Part shown: positions 1 to 6,794 of the stretch, piece after piece
Numbering within the stretch: the stretch's first letter is position 1
How the letters are laid out: each line of letters begins with the position of its first letter
Assembly (NCBI GenBank): GCA_029554925.1
Contig: JAKPUV010000316.1
Span: 1 to 17,512, forward strand
Length of the DNA: 17,512 bases
Direction of reading: 5' to 3'
Origin: Candidatus Hydrogenedentota bacterium
GTDB lineage: Bacteria; Hydrogenedentota; Hydrogenedentia; Hydrogenedentales; CAITNO01
Notes under the pieces: model-generated
Told to the model about the DNA's origin: nothing
The model's database searches: none
The model's input: the letters and a program-made list of their open reading frames with translations, nothing else
Position numbers and translations under genes: made by a program

Positions 1-59
1 GAGCAGTTGCGCTCCGCCTTCAGGTGGTTGATGAAGTGCAGGACCTCCAGGGTGGACAC
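1..59 (-). CDS. Possible 5' end of an unrecognised gene, cut by the left edge
   Basis: A GTG codon at 59-57 (minus strand) opens 19 codons, VSTLEVLHFINHLKAERNC, which run off the window. It begins 15 nt after the rfbB stop, with a G-rich stretch (GGGGGGCG) just upstream that could serve as a weak ribosome binding site. The rfbB TGA is in the same reading frame. Tight spacing behind rfbDB suggests it would be the third gene of that operon. It does not look like the usual N-termini of rfbA or rfbC. Too little is visible to assign a family, and it could be chance. Confidence 0.3.
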   Translation of the reverse strand, partial: MSTLEVLHFINHLKAERNC

Positions 60-74
60 GGCGCGCCCCCCGTG

Positions 75-1070
75 TCAGAGCCCGTACTGGCGGCGGTAGT
101 ACTCGCGGAACTCGCCCGACTTGATCTTCCGCCACCACCCCTCGTTGTCCTTGTACCACTGGACGGTCAGGGCGATCCCCTCATCCCAGTCCATCCGCGG
201 CGCCCAGCCCAGGGCGCGCAGCTTCGCGCCGTCAATGGCGTAGCGGCGGTCGTGGCCGACCCGGTCCGCCACGGGGCGGATCAGGGTTTCGTCGCGCCCC
301 GTCAGCTCCAGGATGCGCCGCGTCAGCTCGATGTTGCGCCGCTCGTTGCCGCCGGGGATGTTGTAGACCTCCCCCGGCGCGCCGTGGCGCAGGGCCGTGT
401 CGATGCCCCGGCAATGGTCGTCCACGTGGAGCCAGTCGCGGACGTTCATCCCGTCGCCGTAAAGGGGGAGCGGCAGGCCGTCGAGGGCGTTGGTCACGAA
501 GAGGGGCAGCACCTTCTCCGGGTACTGGTAGGGGCCGTAGGTGTTCGAGCCGCGCGTGGTGACGACGTGCAGGCCGTAGGTTTCCCCATAGGCCGTGCCG
601 AACAGCTCGCCCGCCGCCTTGCTGGCGGCGTAGGGGTTGCGCGGGTGGGGCGCGTCCGTCTCGCGGAAGGCGCCCTCCTCAATGCTGCCGTAGACCTCGT
701 CCGTGGAGACCAGGAGCACCCGGCCGACGCCCGCGCGGCGGGCCTGGTCGAGCACCGTGTTCACCCCGGCGACGTTCGTGGCGATGAAGTCCGCCGCGCC
801 GTTCAGGCTGCGGTCCACATGGCTCTCGGCGGCGAAGTTGACCACGGCGTCGCAGCCCTCCAGGGCGGGGCCGAGGGTGTCCGGGTCGTTGATGTCGCCC
901 CGGACAAAGGTGTGGCGCGCCGGGTCCGCGTCGCGCAGGTTGTCCAGGTTTCCGGAGTACGTCAGCTTGTCGTAGGTGACAATGTGAAGCTCGGGGTGCT
1001 CCCGGAGCTGAAGGCGGACGAAGGCGGACCCGATGAAGCCCGCGCCGCCGGTGACCAGGATCTTGTTCAT
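75..1070 (-). CDS. rfbB: dTDP-glucose 4,6-dehydratase
   Basis: This 331-aa cytoplasmic NAD-dependent enzyme converts dTDP-glucose to dTDP-4-keto-6-deoxyglucose, the committed step toward dTDP-L-rhamnose and other deoxysugars. It is an extended short-chain dehydrogenase. The Rossmann motif GGAGFIGS is at residues 8-15, NFAAESHVDRS near 78-88, the catalytic STDEVYG at 122-128, and the YxxxK pair at Y147/K151. Family signatures NTYGPYQYPEK and VRDWLHVDDHCRGI follow. Length is normal for RmlB (330-360 aa). The ATG at 1070 was chosen because MNKILVTGGAGFIG matches the family N-terminus. A longer frame open to 1118 only adds residues that overlap rfbD. The start overlaps the rfbD stop by 4 nt (ATGA), so the two are probably translationally coupled. 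Confidence 0.96.
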   Translation of the reverse strand: MNKILVTGGAGFIGSAFVRLQLREHPELHIVTYDKLTYSGNLDNLRDADPARHTFVRGDINDPDTLGPALEGCDAVVNFAAESHVDRSLNGAADFIATNVAGVNTVLDQARRAGVGRVLLVSTDEVYGSIEEGAFRETDAPHPRNPYAASKAAGELFGTAYGETYGLHVVTTRGSNTYGPYQYPEKVLPLFVTNALDGLPLPLYGDGMNVRDWLHVDDHCRGIDTALRHGAPGEVYNIPGGNERRNIELTRRILELTGRDETLIRPVADRVGHDRRYAIDGAKLRALGWAPRMDWDEGIALTVQWYKDNEGWWRKIKSGEFREYYRRQYGL

Positions 1071-1921
1071 TCCGCCGCCTTTCTCCGCTCCATGTAGTGC
1101 GCCAGGGCCTCGATCCACCCGCGCAGGGGCCGTCCGGTGGTTTGCGTGTATTTCGCCGTGTCGAGCACGGCCCGCGCGGGCCGCCGCGCCGCCGTGGGGA
1201 ACTCGCGGGACCGGCAGGGGACCACACGGGCCGGGGACCCCGCCATCCGCAGGATGGCCTGGGCGAACTCCGCCCGCGAGCAGGCCCCGGCGTTAACCAC
1301 ATGGAACAGGCCGGTGGCCTCCGCGTCGCACAGGGCCTCCGTGGCCTCGGCCAGGTCCCAGGTGTGGGTGGGGCAGCCCGTCTCGTCGGCCACCACGCGC
1401 AGCTCGGGCCGCGAGGCCGCCGCCGCAAGGATCTTCTCCACAAAGTTGTTGCCGCCCGGGCCGTAGAGCCAGGCGGTGCGCAGGATGAGGTGGCGGGACG
1501 CCCGCCGCGTCGCCAGCTCGCCCAGGTATTTCGTGAAGCCGTAGATCCCCAGCGGGGATTCCGGCCCGACGGCCTCCTCCTCCGCCAGGGAATCCGGGGA
1601 TTGGCCGTCAAACACGAAATCCGTCGAGTAATATACCAGCCGGGCGCCGACCCGCTCCGCCTCGGCCGCCGCGTTGAAGGCCCCCGTCACGTTGACGCGG
1701 AACGCCGCCTCGCGGCTGGCCTCCGCGCCGTCCACGTCCGTGAAGGCCGCCGCATTCACCACCAGATCCGGCGGGAAATTGTCAAAGGCCTCGCGGACCT
1801 GGACCGGGTCGCCGATGTCGAGGGCCGGCAGGTCCAGGGGCAGCACATGGGCGCGCTGGTGGTAGCGCGCCGCCAGCTCGCGTCCCAGCTGCCCCTTCGC
1901 GCCCAGAATCATCACGCGCAT
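1067..1921 (-). CDS. rfbD: dTDP-4-dehydrorhamnose reductase
   Basis: This 284-aa NAD(P)H-dependent reductase makes dTDP-L-rhamnose from dTDP-4-dehydro-L-rhamnose, the last step of the RmlABCD pathway that feeds O-antigen or other envelope glycans. The nucleotide-binding motif GAKGQLG is at residues 7-13, VNAAAFTDVDGAE follows near 55-67, the catalytic STDFVFDG at 99-106, and Y127/K151-type YxxxK is Y127-GFT-K131. RTAWLYGPGGNNF and DETGCPTHTWDLA match RmlD signatures. Length is typical. An AAGGAG ribosome binding site lies about 10 nt before the ATG. It is first in the operon, transcribed from the minus-strand promoter at 1967-1995. rfbA and rfbC are not in the window. Some family members (MAT2B-like or bifunctional RmlC-D) differ, but the motifs here are orthodox. 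Confidence 0.95.
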   Translation of the reverse strand: MRVMILGAKGQLGRELAARYHQRAHVLPLDLPALDIGDPVQVREAFDNFPPDLVVNAAAFTDVDGAEASREAAFRVNVTGAFNAAAEAERVGARLVYYSTDFVFDGQSPDSLAEEEAVGPESPLGIYGFTKYLGELATRRASRHLILRTAWLYGPGGNNFVEKILAAAASRPELRVVADETGCPTHTWDLAEATEALCDAEATGLFHVVNAGACSRAEFAQAILRMAGSPARVVPCRSREFPTAARRPARAVLDTAKYTQTTGRPLRGWIEALAHYMERRKAAE

Positions 1922-1966
1922 CGCGCAGCACTCCTTCCGCCCCGCGGCAGACGGGGCCTTCCGCCC

Positions 1967-1995
1967 ATCCTAACACGCCCGGACCGGCCCTGCAA
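1967..1995 (-). promoter_or_regulatory. Sigma70-type promoter for rfbDB
   Basis: On the minus strand TTGCAG (1995-1990) is followed after exactly 17 nt by TAGGAT (1972-1967). A TG dinucleotide one base before the -10 gives an extended -10 (TGTTAGGAT). The predicted RNA start is near 1960, giving a leader of about 40 nt before the rfbD ATG. The same 157-bp intergenic stretch carries the divergent hicB promoter. Confidence 0.65.
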
Positions 1996-2030
1996 GCGGG
2001 GGGGCACGGGAACGCCCAGTATTCGGTTTG

Positions 2031-2039
2031 TGTTAAACT
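2031..2039 (+). promoter_or_regulatory. Candidate extended -10 promoter for hicBA
   Basis: TGTTAAACT fits an extended -10 (TGnTAnnnT) about 40 nt before the hicB start. No good -35 hexamer sits 16-18 nt upstream, so this would be an extended -10 class promoter. The -10 hexamer TAAACT is the same as in the strong promoter at 9184-9212. I saw no clear inverted repeat around it that would mark a HicB operator. Confidence 0.4.
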
Positions 2040-2078
2040 GAAGCTGCACGAGACAACGCTGGCACAGGAGACAAGGAA

Positions 2079-2303
2079 ATGGAGCATCGAGTTCGGCTGG
2101 CGGCGCTCACCTGGAAAGAAGGCGACGTGTATGTCGCGGATTGCCCGGCAGTGCGCATAGCGAGCCAGGGAGACACCGAGGCGGAAGCCTTGGAGAACCT
2201 GAAAGAGGCCATCGAGCTGTATTTCGAGGATGTGCCGGGGGTGGAGCTTCCGGAATGCGGTGAGGCGCATGCCCGTGAGGTCGAGGTCGCCTTTGCCTCC
2301 TAG
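2079..2303 (+). CDS. hicB: HicB family antitoxin
   Basis: This 74-aa protein matches the small HicB antitoxins of type II toxin-antitoxin systems, which bind and inactivate the HicA mRNA interferase. The pattern WKEGDVYVADCPAVRIASQGDTEAEALENLKEAIELYFED is the partial RNase H-like HicB core: an aromatic strand, a G-D-T turn, then the EAL-NLKEAIELY helix. It lacks the C-terminal ribbon-helix-helix or HTH DNA-binding domain found in longer HicB proteins, so direct autoregulation by this chain is doubtful. The ATG at 2079 has AGGAG at 2066-2070, 8 nt upstream. hicA starts 4 nt after its stop. The antitoxin-first order is the reverse of E. coli hicAB but occurs in other bacteria. Confidence 0.88.
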   Translation: MEHRVRLAALTWKEGDVYVADCPAVRIASQGDTEAEALENLKEAIELYFEDVPGVELPECGEAHAREVEVAFAS

Positions 2304-2307
2304 ACCC

Positions 2308-2514
2308 ATGACCGCCCGGGAGATCGTCCAGCGTCTGGAGCGTTTGGGCTTCCGGCGGGTTTCCCAGCGCGGCAGCCATCTCAAGCTGCGCCGTGAACGG
2401 GGCGGAACCACGTACACGGTGATTGTTCCCATGCACGGCAAGGACATCGCTGTCTCCGTGGTGGGGCGAATCCTTCAGCAGGCGGGACTCGAGTGGAGCG
2501 AATTTGACGCCTAG
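2308..2514 (+). CDS. hicA: HicA family mRNA interferase toxin
   Basis: This 68-aa protein is a HicA toxin, a double-stranded-RNA-binding-domain-like ribonuclease that cleaves mRNA when free of HicB. MTAREIVQRLERLGFRRVSQRGSH reads as the canonical alpha1-beta1 segment, and His24 in the QRGSH motif is the expected catalytic residue. It continues with KLRRERGGTTYTVIVPMHG and ends in the usual helix VGRILQQAGL. The ATG at 2308 was chosen because the family begins directly at this helix. Upstream codons in the same frame lie inside hicB. There is no strong ribosome binding site, consistent with translation coupled to hicB, whose stop is 4 nt away. All visible family residues are intact, so it is probably functional. 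Confidence 0.9.
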   Translation: MTAREIVQRLERLGFRRVSQRGSHLKLRRERGGTTYTVIVPMHGKDIAVSVVGRILQQAGLEWSEFDA

Positions 2515-2552
2515 AGGTGTTCGTTCCCGCCGCGAATACCCAGGGGAGCCGG

Positions 2553-4592
2553 ATGCACACGCTTCTTTACAACTTGGCGCTGGTGATGGTGACGGCGGGG
2601 TGTGTCTCGGTGCTTTTTCACCGGATCGGGCTTCCGGTGGCCTTGGGGTACATTCTGGCGGGGGTGCTGATCGGGCCGGGGACGCCGCAGATTCCGCTGA
2701 CGGTGGAGCAGGAGGCGATCGAGGGGCTGTCCGAGCTGGGGATCGTGTTCCTGCTGTTCTGCGTGGGGCTGGAGTTCAATCTGCGGCGGCTGGCGCGGGT
2801 GGGGATCGGGGCGGGGCTGACGGCGGCGCTGGAAATCGGGCTGATGCTGTGGCTGGGCTACCATGTCGCCCGGTTCTTCGGCTGGTCGGCCATGGACGGC
2901 ATCTTCCTGGGGGCCATGCTTTCCATCAATTCCAGCATGTTCCTGGTGAAGATCCTGGCGGACCGGGGGGAGGAGCGCACGGCGCACGCGCAGTTTTCCA
3001 CGGGCGTGGCGATTTTCGAGGACATCCTGGGGGCGGTGATGCTGGGCGTGCTGTCGGGCATCGCGGTGAGCCGGGCGGTGACCTTCGGGGGCGCGGCGCT
3101 GGCGCTGGGCGAACTGACGGCGCTGCTGGCGGCGGGGCTCCTGGCGGGGCTGTTCGTGGTGCCGCCGCTGGTGCGGCGGTTCAGCCGGCGGCGAAGCCCC
3201 GAACTGCTGCTGACGGCGACGCTGGGGATCTGCTGCGCCGGGGCGCTGCTGGCGGAGCAGGCGGGGCTGAGCACGGCGCTGGGGGCCTTTGTGGCGGGCA
3301 CGCTGGTGGCGGAGGCCCGGGAGAACCACCGGATCATGCCGCTAATGTCGCCGGTGCGGGACATGTTTTCGGCCATCTTCTTCGTGTCCGTGGGGATGCT
3401 GATCCGTCCGGAGGAGCTGCTGGCGCACTGGCAGGCGGCGCTGGTGATCGCGCTGGTCACGCTGGTGGGCCGGGCGGCGGCCATCTTCATCGGCACGCTG
3501 TTGTCGGGCCATTCCCCGCGCACGGCGGTGCGGGTGGGCATCAACATGGCGCAGATCGGGGAGTTCTCCTTCATCATCGCCACCCTCGGCCTGCAGCTGC
3601 AAGTGATTGACGCCTTTCTCTACCCGGTCGCGGTGGCGGTTTCCGCCCTGACCATGTTTGCCAGCTCGCTGCTCATGCGGGGGGCCGAGGGGATCAGCGA
3701 CCGGGTGCAGCGGGCGGCCCCGCGGCCGCTGCTGGCGGCGGTCATGGCCTATTCGCAGTGGCTGGGCTCCCTGGGGACCGCCTCACAGGTGCCTGCGGCG
3801 GTCCGGCAGGTGCTGCGGCGGTCGCTGCTGCAGATCTTCATCAACCTGCTGGTGGGCGCGGGCATTTTCATCGGGGCGGCCGGGCTGGCGGGGCGGTTCC
3901 ACGGGCGGGCGGGGTGGTGGACGGCGCTGCCGCCGTGGACCGGGGGGATCAACACGGTGTTCTGGTTCGGCGCGCTGCTGGTGGTGCTGCCGTTCTGGGT
4001 GGCGGTGGTGCGCAAACTGCGGGCCGTGGGGATGATCCTGGCGGAGATGGCGGTGCCCAGCGGGGTGGCGCAGGGGCAGGTTCCCTCCTCGCGGTCCATC
4101 GTGTCCAGCGTGGTGCTGGCGTCGGGCACGGTCATCTCCATCTTCTGGCTGCTCATGCTGAGCGCGCTGATCCTGCCGCCCTGGCCGATGCTGGCCTTTC
4201 TGGCGGGGGTGGCGGGGCTGGTGACCTTCTTTCTGCGCGGCGCCTTCATCCGCATCTACGCCCGGGGGCAGCTCATGCTGCGCGAGATGTTCGCCGAGCC
4301 CCTTGAGGAGGCCCACCGCCACGAGATGCCGACCCTGCTGCGCCGGGCGCATCTGGAGACCGTGGAGGTCCCCGCCGGGGCCCGCGCGGCGGGCATGCTC
4401 CTTGGCGAGACCAACCTGCGCGCCCGCACGGGGGCCAATGTCATCGGGGTGGACCGGGCCGGCGCCAGCATCGTGAGCCCCGGCGCCGACCTGCGGCTGG
4501 AGGCGGGCGACCGGGTGCTGCTGATGGGCAACGAGGCGCAGCTGGCCGCGGCGCGCGACCTGCTGAGCGCGGCGGAGGACGGGGAGGCGTAG
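2553..4592 (+). CDS. CPA2-family cation:proton antiporter with C-terminal TrkA-C domain (copy 1)
   Basis: This 679-aa inner-membrane protein belongs to the monovalent cation:proton antiporter-2 superfamily (KefB/KefC relatives). The Na_H_Exchanger domain fills about residues 1-375, with many hydrophobic spans, the segment GLPVALGYILAGVLIGP near 26-42, the conserved Asp157 in FEDILG (155-160), and IGEFSF at 335-340. A second hydrophobic region of a few spans lies near 405-560, and residues 600-679 form a TrkA-C (RCK_C) fold, GANVIGVDRAG through LEAGDRVLLMG. There is no TrkA-N nucleotide-binding domain between them, unlike KefB/C. The ATG at 2553 has AGGGGAG a few bases upstream. It begins 38 nt after hicA and may be cotranscribed. 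At residue 129 it has Met where copy 2 keeps the SST motif. The transported ion (K+ or Na+) cannot be read from sequence. Confidence 0.9.
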   Translation: MHTLLYNLALVMVTAGCVSVLFHRIGLPVALGYILAGVLIGPGTPQIPLTVEQEAIEGLSELGIVFLLFCVGLEFNLRRLARVGIGAGLTAALEIGLMLWLGYHVARFFGWSAMDGIFLGAMLSINSSMFLVKILADRGEERTAHAQFSTGVAIFEDILGAVMLGVLSGIAVSRAVTFGGAALALGELTALLAAGLLAGLFVVPPLVRRFSRRRSPELLLTATLGICCAGALLAEQAGLSTALGAFVAGTLVAEARENHRIMPLMSPVRDMFSAIFFVSVGMLIRPEELLAHWQAALVIALVTLVGRAAAIFIGTLLSGHSPRTAVRVGINMAQIGEFSFIIATLGLQLQVIDAFLYPVAVAVSALTMFASSLLMRGAEGISDRVQRAAPRPLLAAVMAYSQWLGSLGTASQVPAAVRQVLRRSLLQIFINLLVGAGIFIGAAGLAGRFHGRAGWWTALPPWTGGINTVFWFGALLVVLPFWVAVVRKLRAVGMILAEMAVPSGVAQGQVPSSRSIVSSVVLASGTVISIFWLLMLSALILPPWPMLAFLAGVAGLVTFFLRGAFIRIYARGQLMLREMFAEPLEEAHRHEMPTLLRRAHLETVEVPAGARAAGMLLGETNLRARTGANVIGVDRAGASIVSPGADLRLEAGDRVLLMGNEAQLAAARDLLSAAEDGEA

Positions 4593-4603
4593 CCGGTCGG
4601 GGC

Positions 4604-4633
4604 TTGCATTTCCCGGGGAAACCCCGCCAGAAT
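4604..4633 (+). promoter_or_regulatory. Weak candidate promoter before antiporter copy 2
   Basis: TTGCAT (4604-4609) and CAGAAT (4628-4633) are separated by 18 nt in the 73-nt gap between the two antiporter genes. The spacer contains a near-palindrome (TTTCCC-G-GGGAAA), and CGGGG/CCCCG at 4598-4602/4622-4626 could pair. This could let copy 2 be expressed apart from copy 1. The -10 is poor, so the evidence is suggestive only. Confidence 0.28.
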
Positions 4634-4665
4634 GGCCGGGGAGGCGGGATCCGGATGAAGACCTG

Positions 4666-6711
4666 ATGGAATCGCTGCTGCACAGTCTGGCCGTCGTGAT
4701 GGTGACGGCGGGGTGTGTGTCGGCGGTGTTTCACCGGATCGGGCTTCCGGTGGCGCTGGGCTACATTCTCGCGGGGGTCCTGGTGGGGCCGAACACCCCC
4801 CAGTTTCCGCTGGTGGCGGACCGGGCGGCGATCCAGACCCTCTCCGACCTGGGGGTGGTCTTCCTCCTTTTTTGCGTGGGGCTGGAGTTCAACCTGCGCC
4901 GGCTGGCGCGGGTGGGCTTCGGGGCGGGACTGACGGCGGCGCTGGAAATCGCGCTGATGCTGTGGGTGGGCTACCACCTCGGGCAGTTCTTCGGCTGGTC
5001 CGCCATGAACTCCGTGTTTCTGGGGGCGATGCTCTCCATCACGTCGAGCACCTTTCTCGTGGCCACTCTGGCCGAGCGCGGCGAGGAGCGGTCCCCCCAC
5101 GCCCAGGTGGCCATGGGGGTGTCCATCTTCGACGACATTCTGGGCACGCTCATGCTGGGGCTCCTTTCCGGCCTGGCGCTGACGCGCACGCTCTCCCTCG
5201 CGCAGACGGCGCTGACGCTGGGCAAGCTGGCGGCCCTTCTGGCGGTGGCGGTGCTGGCGGGCCTCTTCGTGGTGCCGTATGTGGTGCGGCGTTTCAGCCG
5301 CCGGGGCAGCCGCGAGCTGCTGCTGACGGGCACGCTGGGGGTGTGCTGCGCCGGGGCGCTGCTGGCCGAGCGGGCGGGGTTCAGCACGGCGCTGGGCGCC
5401 TTTGTGGCGGGGACGCTGGTGGCGGAGGCGCGGGAGAACCACCGGATTCTGCCGCTGCTGATGCCGGTGCGCGACCTGTTCGCGGCGATCTTCTTCGTCT
5501 CCGTGGGGATGCTGATCAGTCCGGCCGACTTCCTGGCCCACTGGCGCGCCGTGGCGGTGGTGTCCGTGGCCGCGTTCCTCGGCCGGTCCTTTGTCATGGC
5601 GCTGGGCACGGTGCTTTCGGGGCACACGCCGCAGACGGCGGTGCGGGTGGGCCTGAGCATGGTGCAGATCGGCGAGTTCTCGTTCATCATCGCGGCGCTG
5701 GGGTCGCGGCTGGGCGTGATTGACGACTTCCTCTACCCCGTGGTGGTGTCCGTGTCGGCGGTGACCATGCTCTCCTCGGCGCTGCTGGTGCCGCGGTCCG
5801 CCTGGATCGCGGAGCGGATCGAGCGGCTGACCCCGCGCCCCCTGCTGACGGCGCTGCTGGCCTACTCCCAGTGGCTGTCCTCCCTGGGGCGGGGCACCCC
5901 CGCCGGGGCCGCGGTGCTCCGGGTGCTGCGCCGCTCGCTGGTCCAGATCTTCGCCAACCTGCTGGTCTCGGCGGGGCTGTTCATCGCGGCGGCGGGGCTG
6001 GCCGGCCGCTTCCACGGGCGGCCGGGCTGGTGGAGCGCCCTTCCCCCCTGGACCGGCGGCGTGAACACCCTGTTCTGGTTCGGGGCGCTGCTGGCCGTGC
6101 TGCCGTTCTGGGTGGCGGTGGTGCGCAAGTTTCGGGCGGTGGGGATGATCCTGGCCGAGATGGCGGTGCCCCGGGGGGTGGCGCCGGGGCAGGTGACCGC
6201 CTTCCGCGCCATTGTGACGGGGGTGGTGGCGGCGTCGGGCACCGTGGTGGCCTTCTTCTGGCTGCTCATGCTGAGCGCGCTGATCCTGCCGCCCTGGCCC
6301 ATGCTCGCCTTCCTGGTCGGCGTCGCGGCGGTCATCACGCTTTTCATGCGGGAGCCCTTCATCCGCGTCTACGCCCGCGGCCAGCTCATGCTGCGCGAGA
6401 TGTTCGCCGAGCCCCTGGAGGAGACGCGGCGCCACGAGATGCCGGCCCTCCTGCGCCGCGCGCACCTGGAGACGGTGGAGATCGCCCCGGACGCCCGCGC
6501 CGCGGGGATGCTTCTCGGCGAGACGGACCTGCGCGCGCGCACCGGGGCGAGCGTCATCGGGGTCGAGCGGGCGGGGGCCAGCATTGTGGGCCCGGGCGCC
6601 GGCCTGCGGCTGGAGGCGGGCGACCGCGTGCTGCTGCTCGGCGACGAGGGGCAGCTCGCCGAGGCGCGGGACCTGCTGCGGCTGGGGACCGGGGACGGCG
6701 CGGGAGGGTAG
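4666..6711 (+). CDS. CPA2-family cation:proton antiporter with C-terminal TrkA-C domain (copy 2)
   Basis: This 681-aa paralogue aligns with copy 1 end to end almost without gaps, with a large majority of residues identical. It has the same architecture: Na_H_Exchanger domain to about residue 375, second hydrophobic region near 405-560, and a TrkA-C domain over the last 80 residues, without TrkA-N. Asp157 is kept in FDDILG (155-160), and SITSSTF (124-130) preserves the SST motif that copy 1 has altered. The ATG at 4666 matches the copy 1 N-terminus (MESLLHSLAVVMVTAG against MHTLLYNLALVMVTAG). The ribosome binding site is weak (GGATGAAG). The pair clearly arose by tandem duplication, and differences at otherwise similar positions suggest different ion, pH or regulatory properties. 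The substrate is unknown. Confidence 0.9.
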   Translation: MESLLHSLAVVMVTAGCVSAVFHRIGLPVALGYILAGVLVGPNTPQFPLVADRAAIQTLSDLGVVFLLFCVGLEFNLRRLARVGFGAGLTAALEIALMLWVGYHLGQFFGWSAMNSVFLGAMLSITSSTFLVATLAERGEERSPHAQVAMGVSIFDDILGTLMLGLLSGLALTRTLSLAQTALTLGKLAALLAVAVLAGLFVVPYVVRRFSRRGSRELLLTGTLGVCCAGALLAERAGFSTALGAFVAGTLVAEARENHRILPLLMPVRDLFAAIFFVSVGMLISPADFLAHWRAVAVVSVAAFLGRSFVMALGTVLSGHTPQTAVRVGLSMVQIGEFSFIIAALGSRLGVIDDFLYPVVVSVSAVTMLSSALLVPRSAWIAERIERLTPRPLLTALLAYSQWLSSLGRGTPAGAAVLRVLRRSLVQIFANLLVSAGLFIAAAGLAGRFHGRPGWWSALPPWTGGVNTLFWFGALLAVLPFWVAVVRKFRAVGMILAEMAVPRGVAPGQVTAFRAIVTGVVAASGTVVAFFWLLMLSALILPPWPMLAFLVGVAAVITLFMREPFIRVYARGQLMLREMFAEPLEETRRHEMPALLRRAHLETVEIAPDARAAGMLLGETDLRARTGASVIGVERAGASIVGPGAGLRLEAGDRVLLLGDEGQLAEARDLLRLGTGDGAGG

Positions 6712-6768
6712 GGCGGTTTGCGGCGGGCGCGGCGGGCGTGCGACACTCTGCGGGGGGAGGGGAACGAC

Positions 6769-6781
6769 GCCGCGACGCGGC
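6769..6781 (+). other. Small hairpin upstream of the radical SAM gene
   Basis: GCCGC-GAC-GCGGC forms a 5-bp stem with a 3-nt loop in the 83-nt gap between antiporter copy 2 and the radical SAM gene. No T-run follows, so it is not a convincing terminator. A very G-rich run (6751-6762) just before it looks like a Shine-Dalgarno tract but has no well-placed start codon. Confidence 0.25.
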
Positions 6782-6794
6782 AGGCAGGCGCGCA

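Noticed and set aside
1071..1118. Longer rfbB starting at 1118
   Set aside because: The extra 16 residues lie inside rfbD, do not match the family N-terminus, and the ATG at 1070 forms an ATGA coupling with the rfbD stop.
2423..3610. A plus-strand 395-codon frame overlapping hicA and antiporter copy 1
   Set aside because: It is Gly/Ala/Arg-rich out-of-frame translation of the antiporter gene, which has the proper transmembrane pattern in its own frame.
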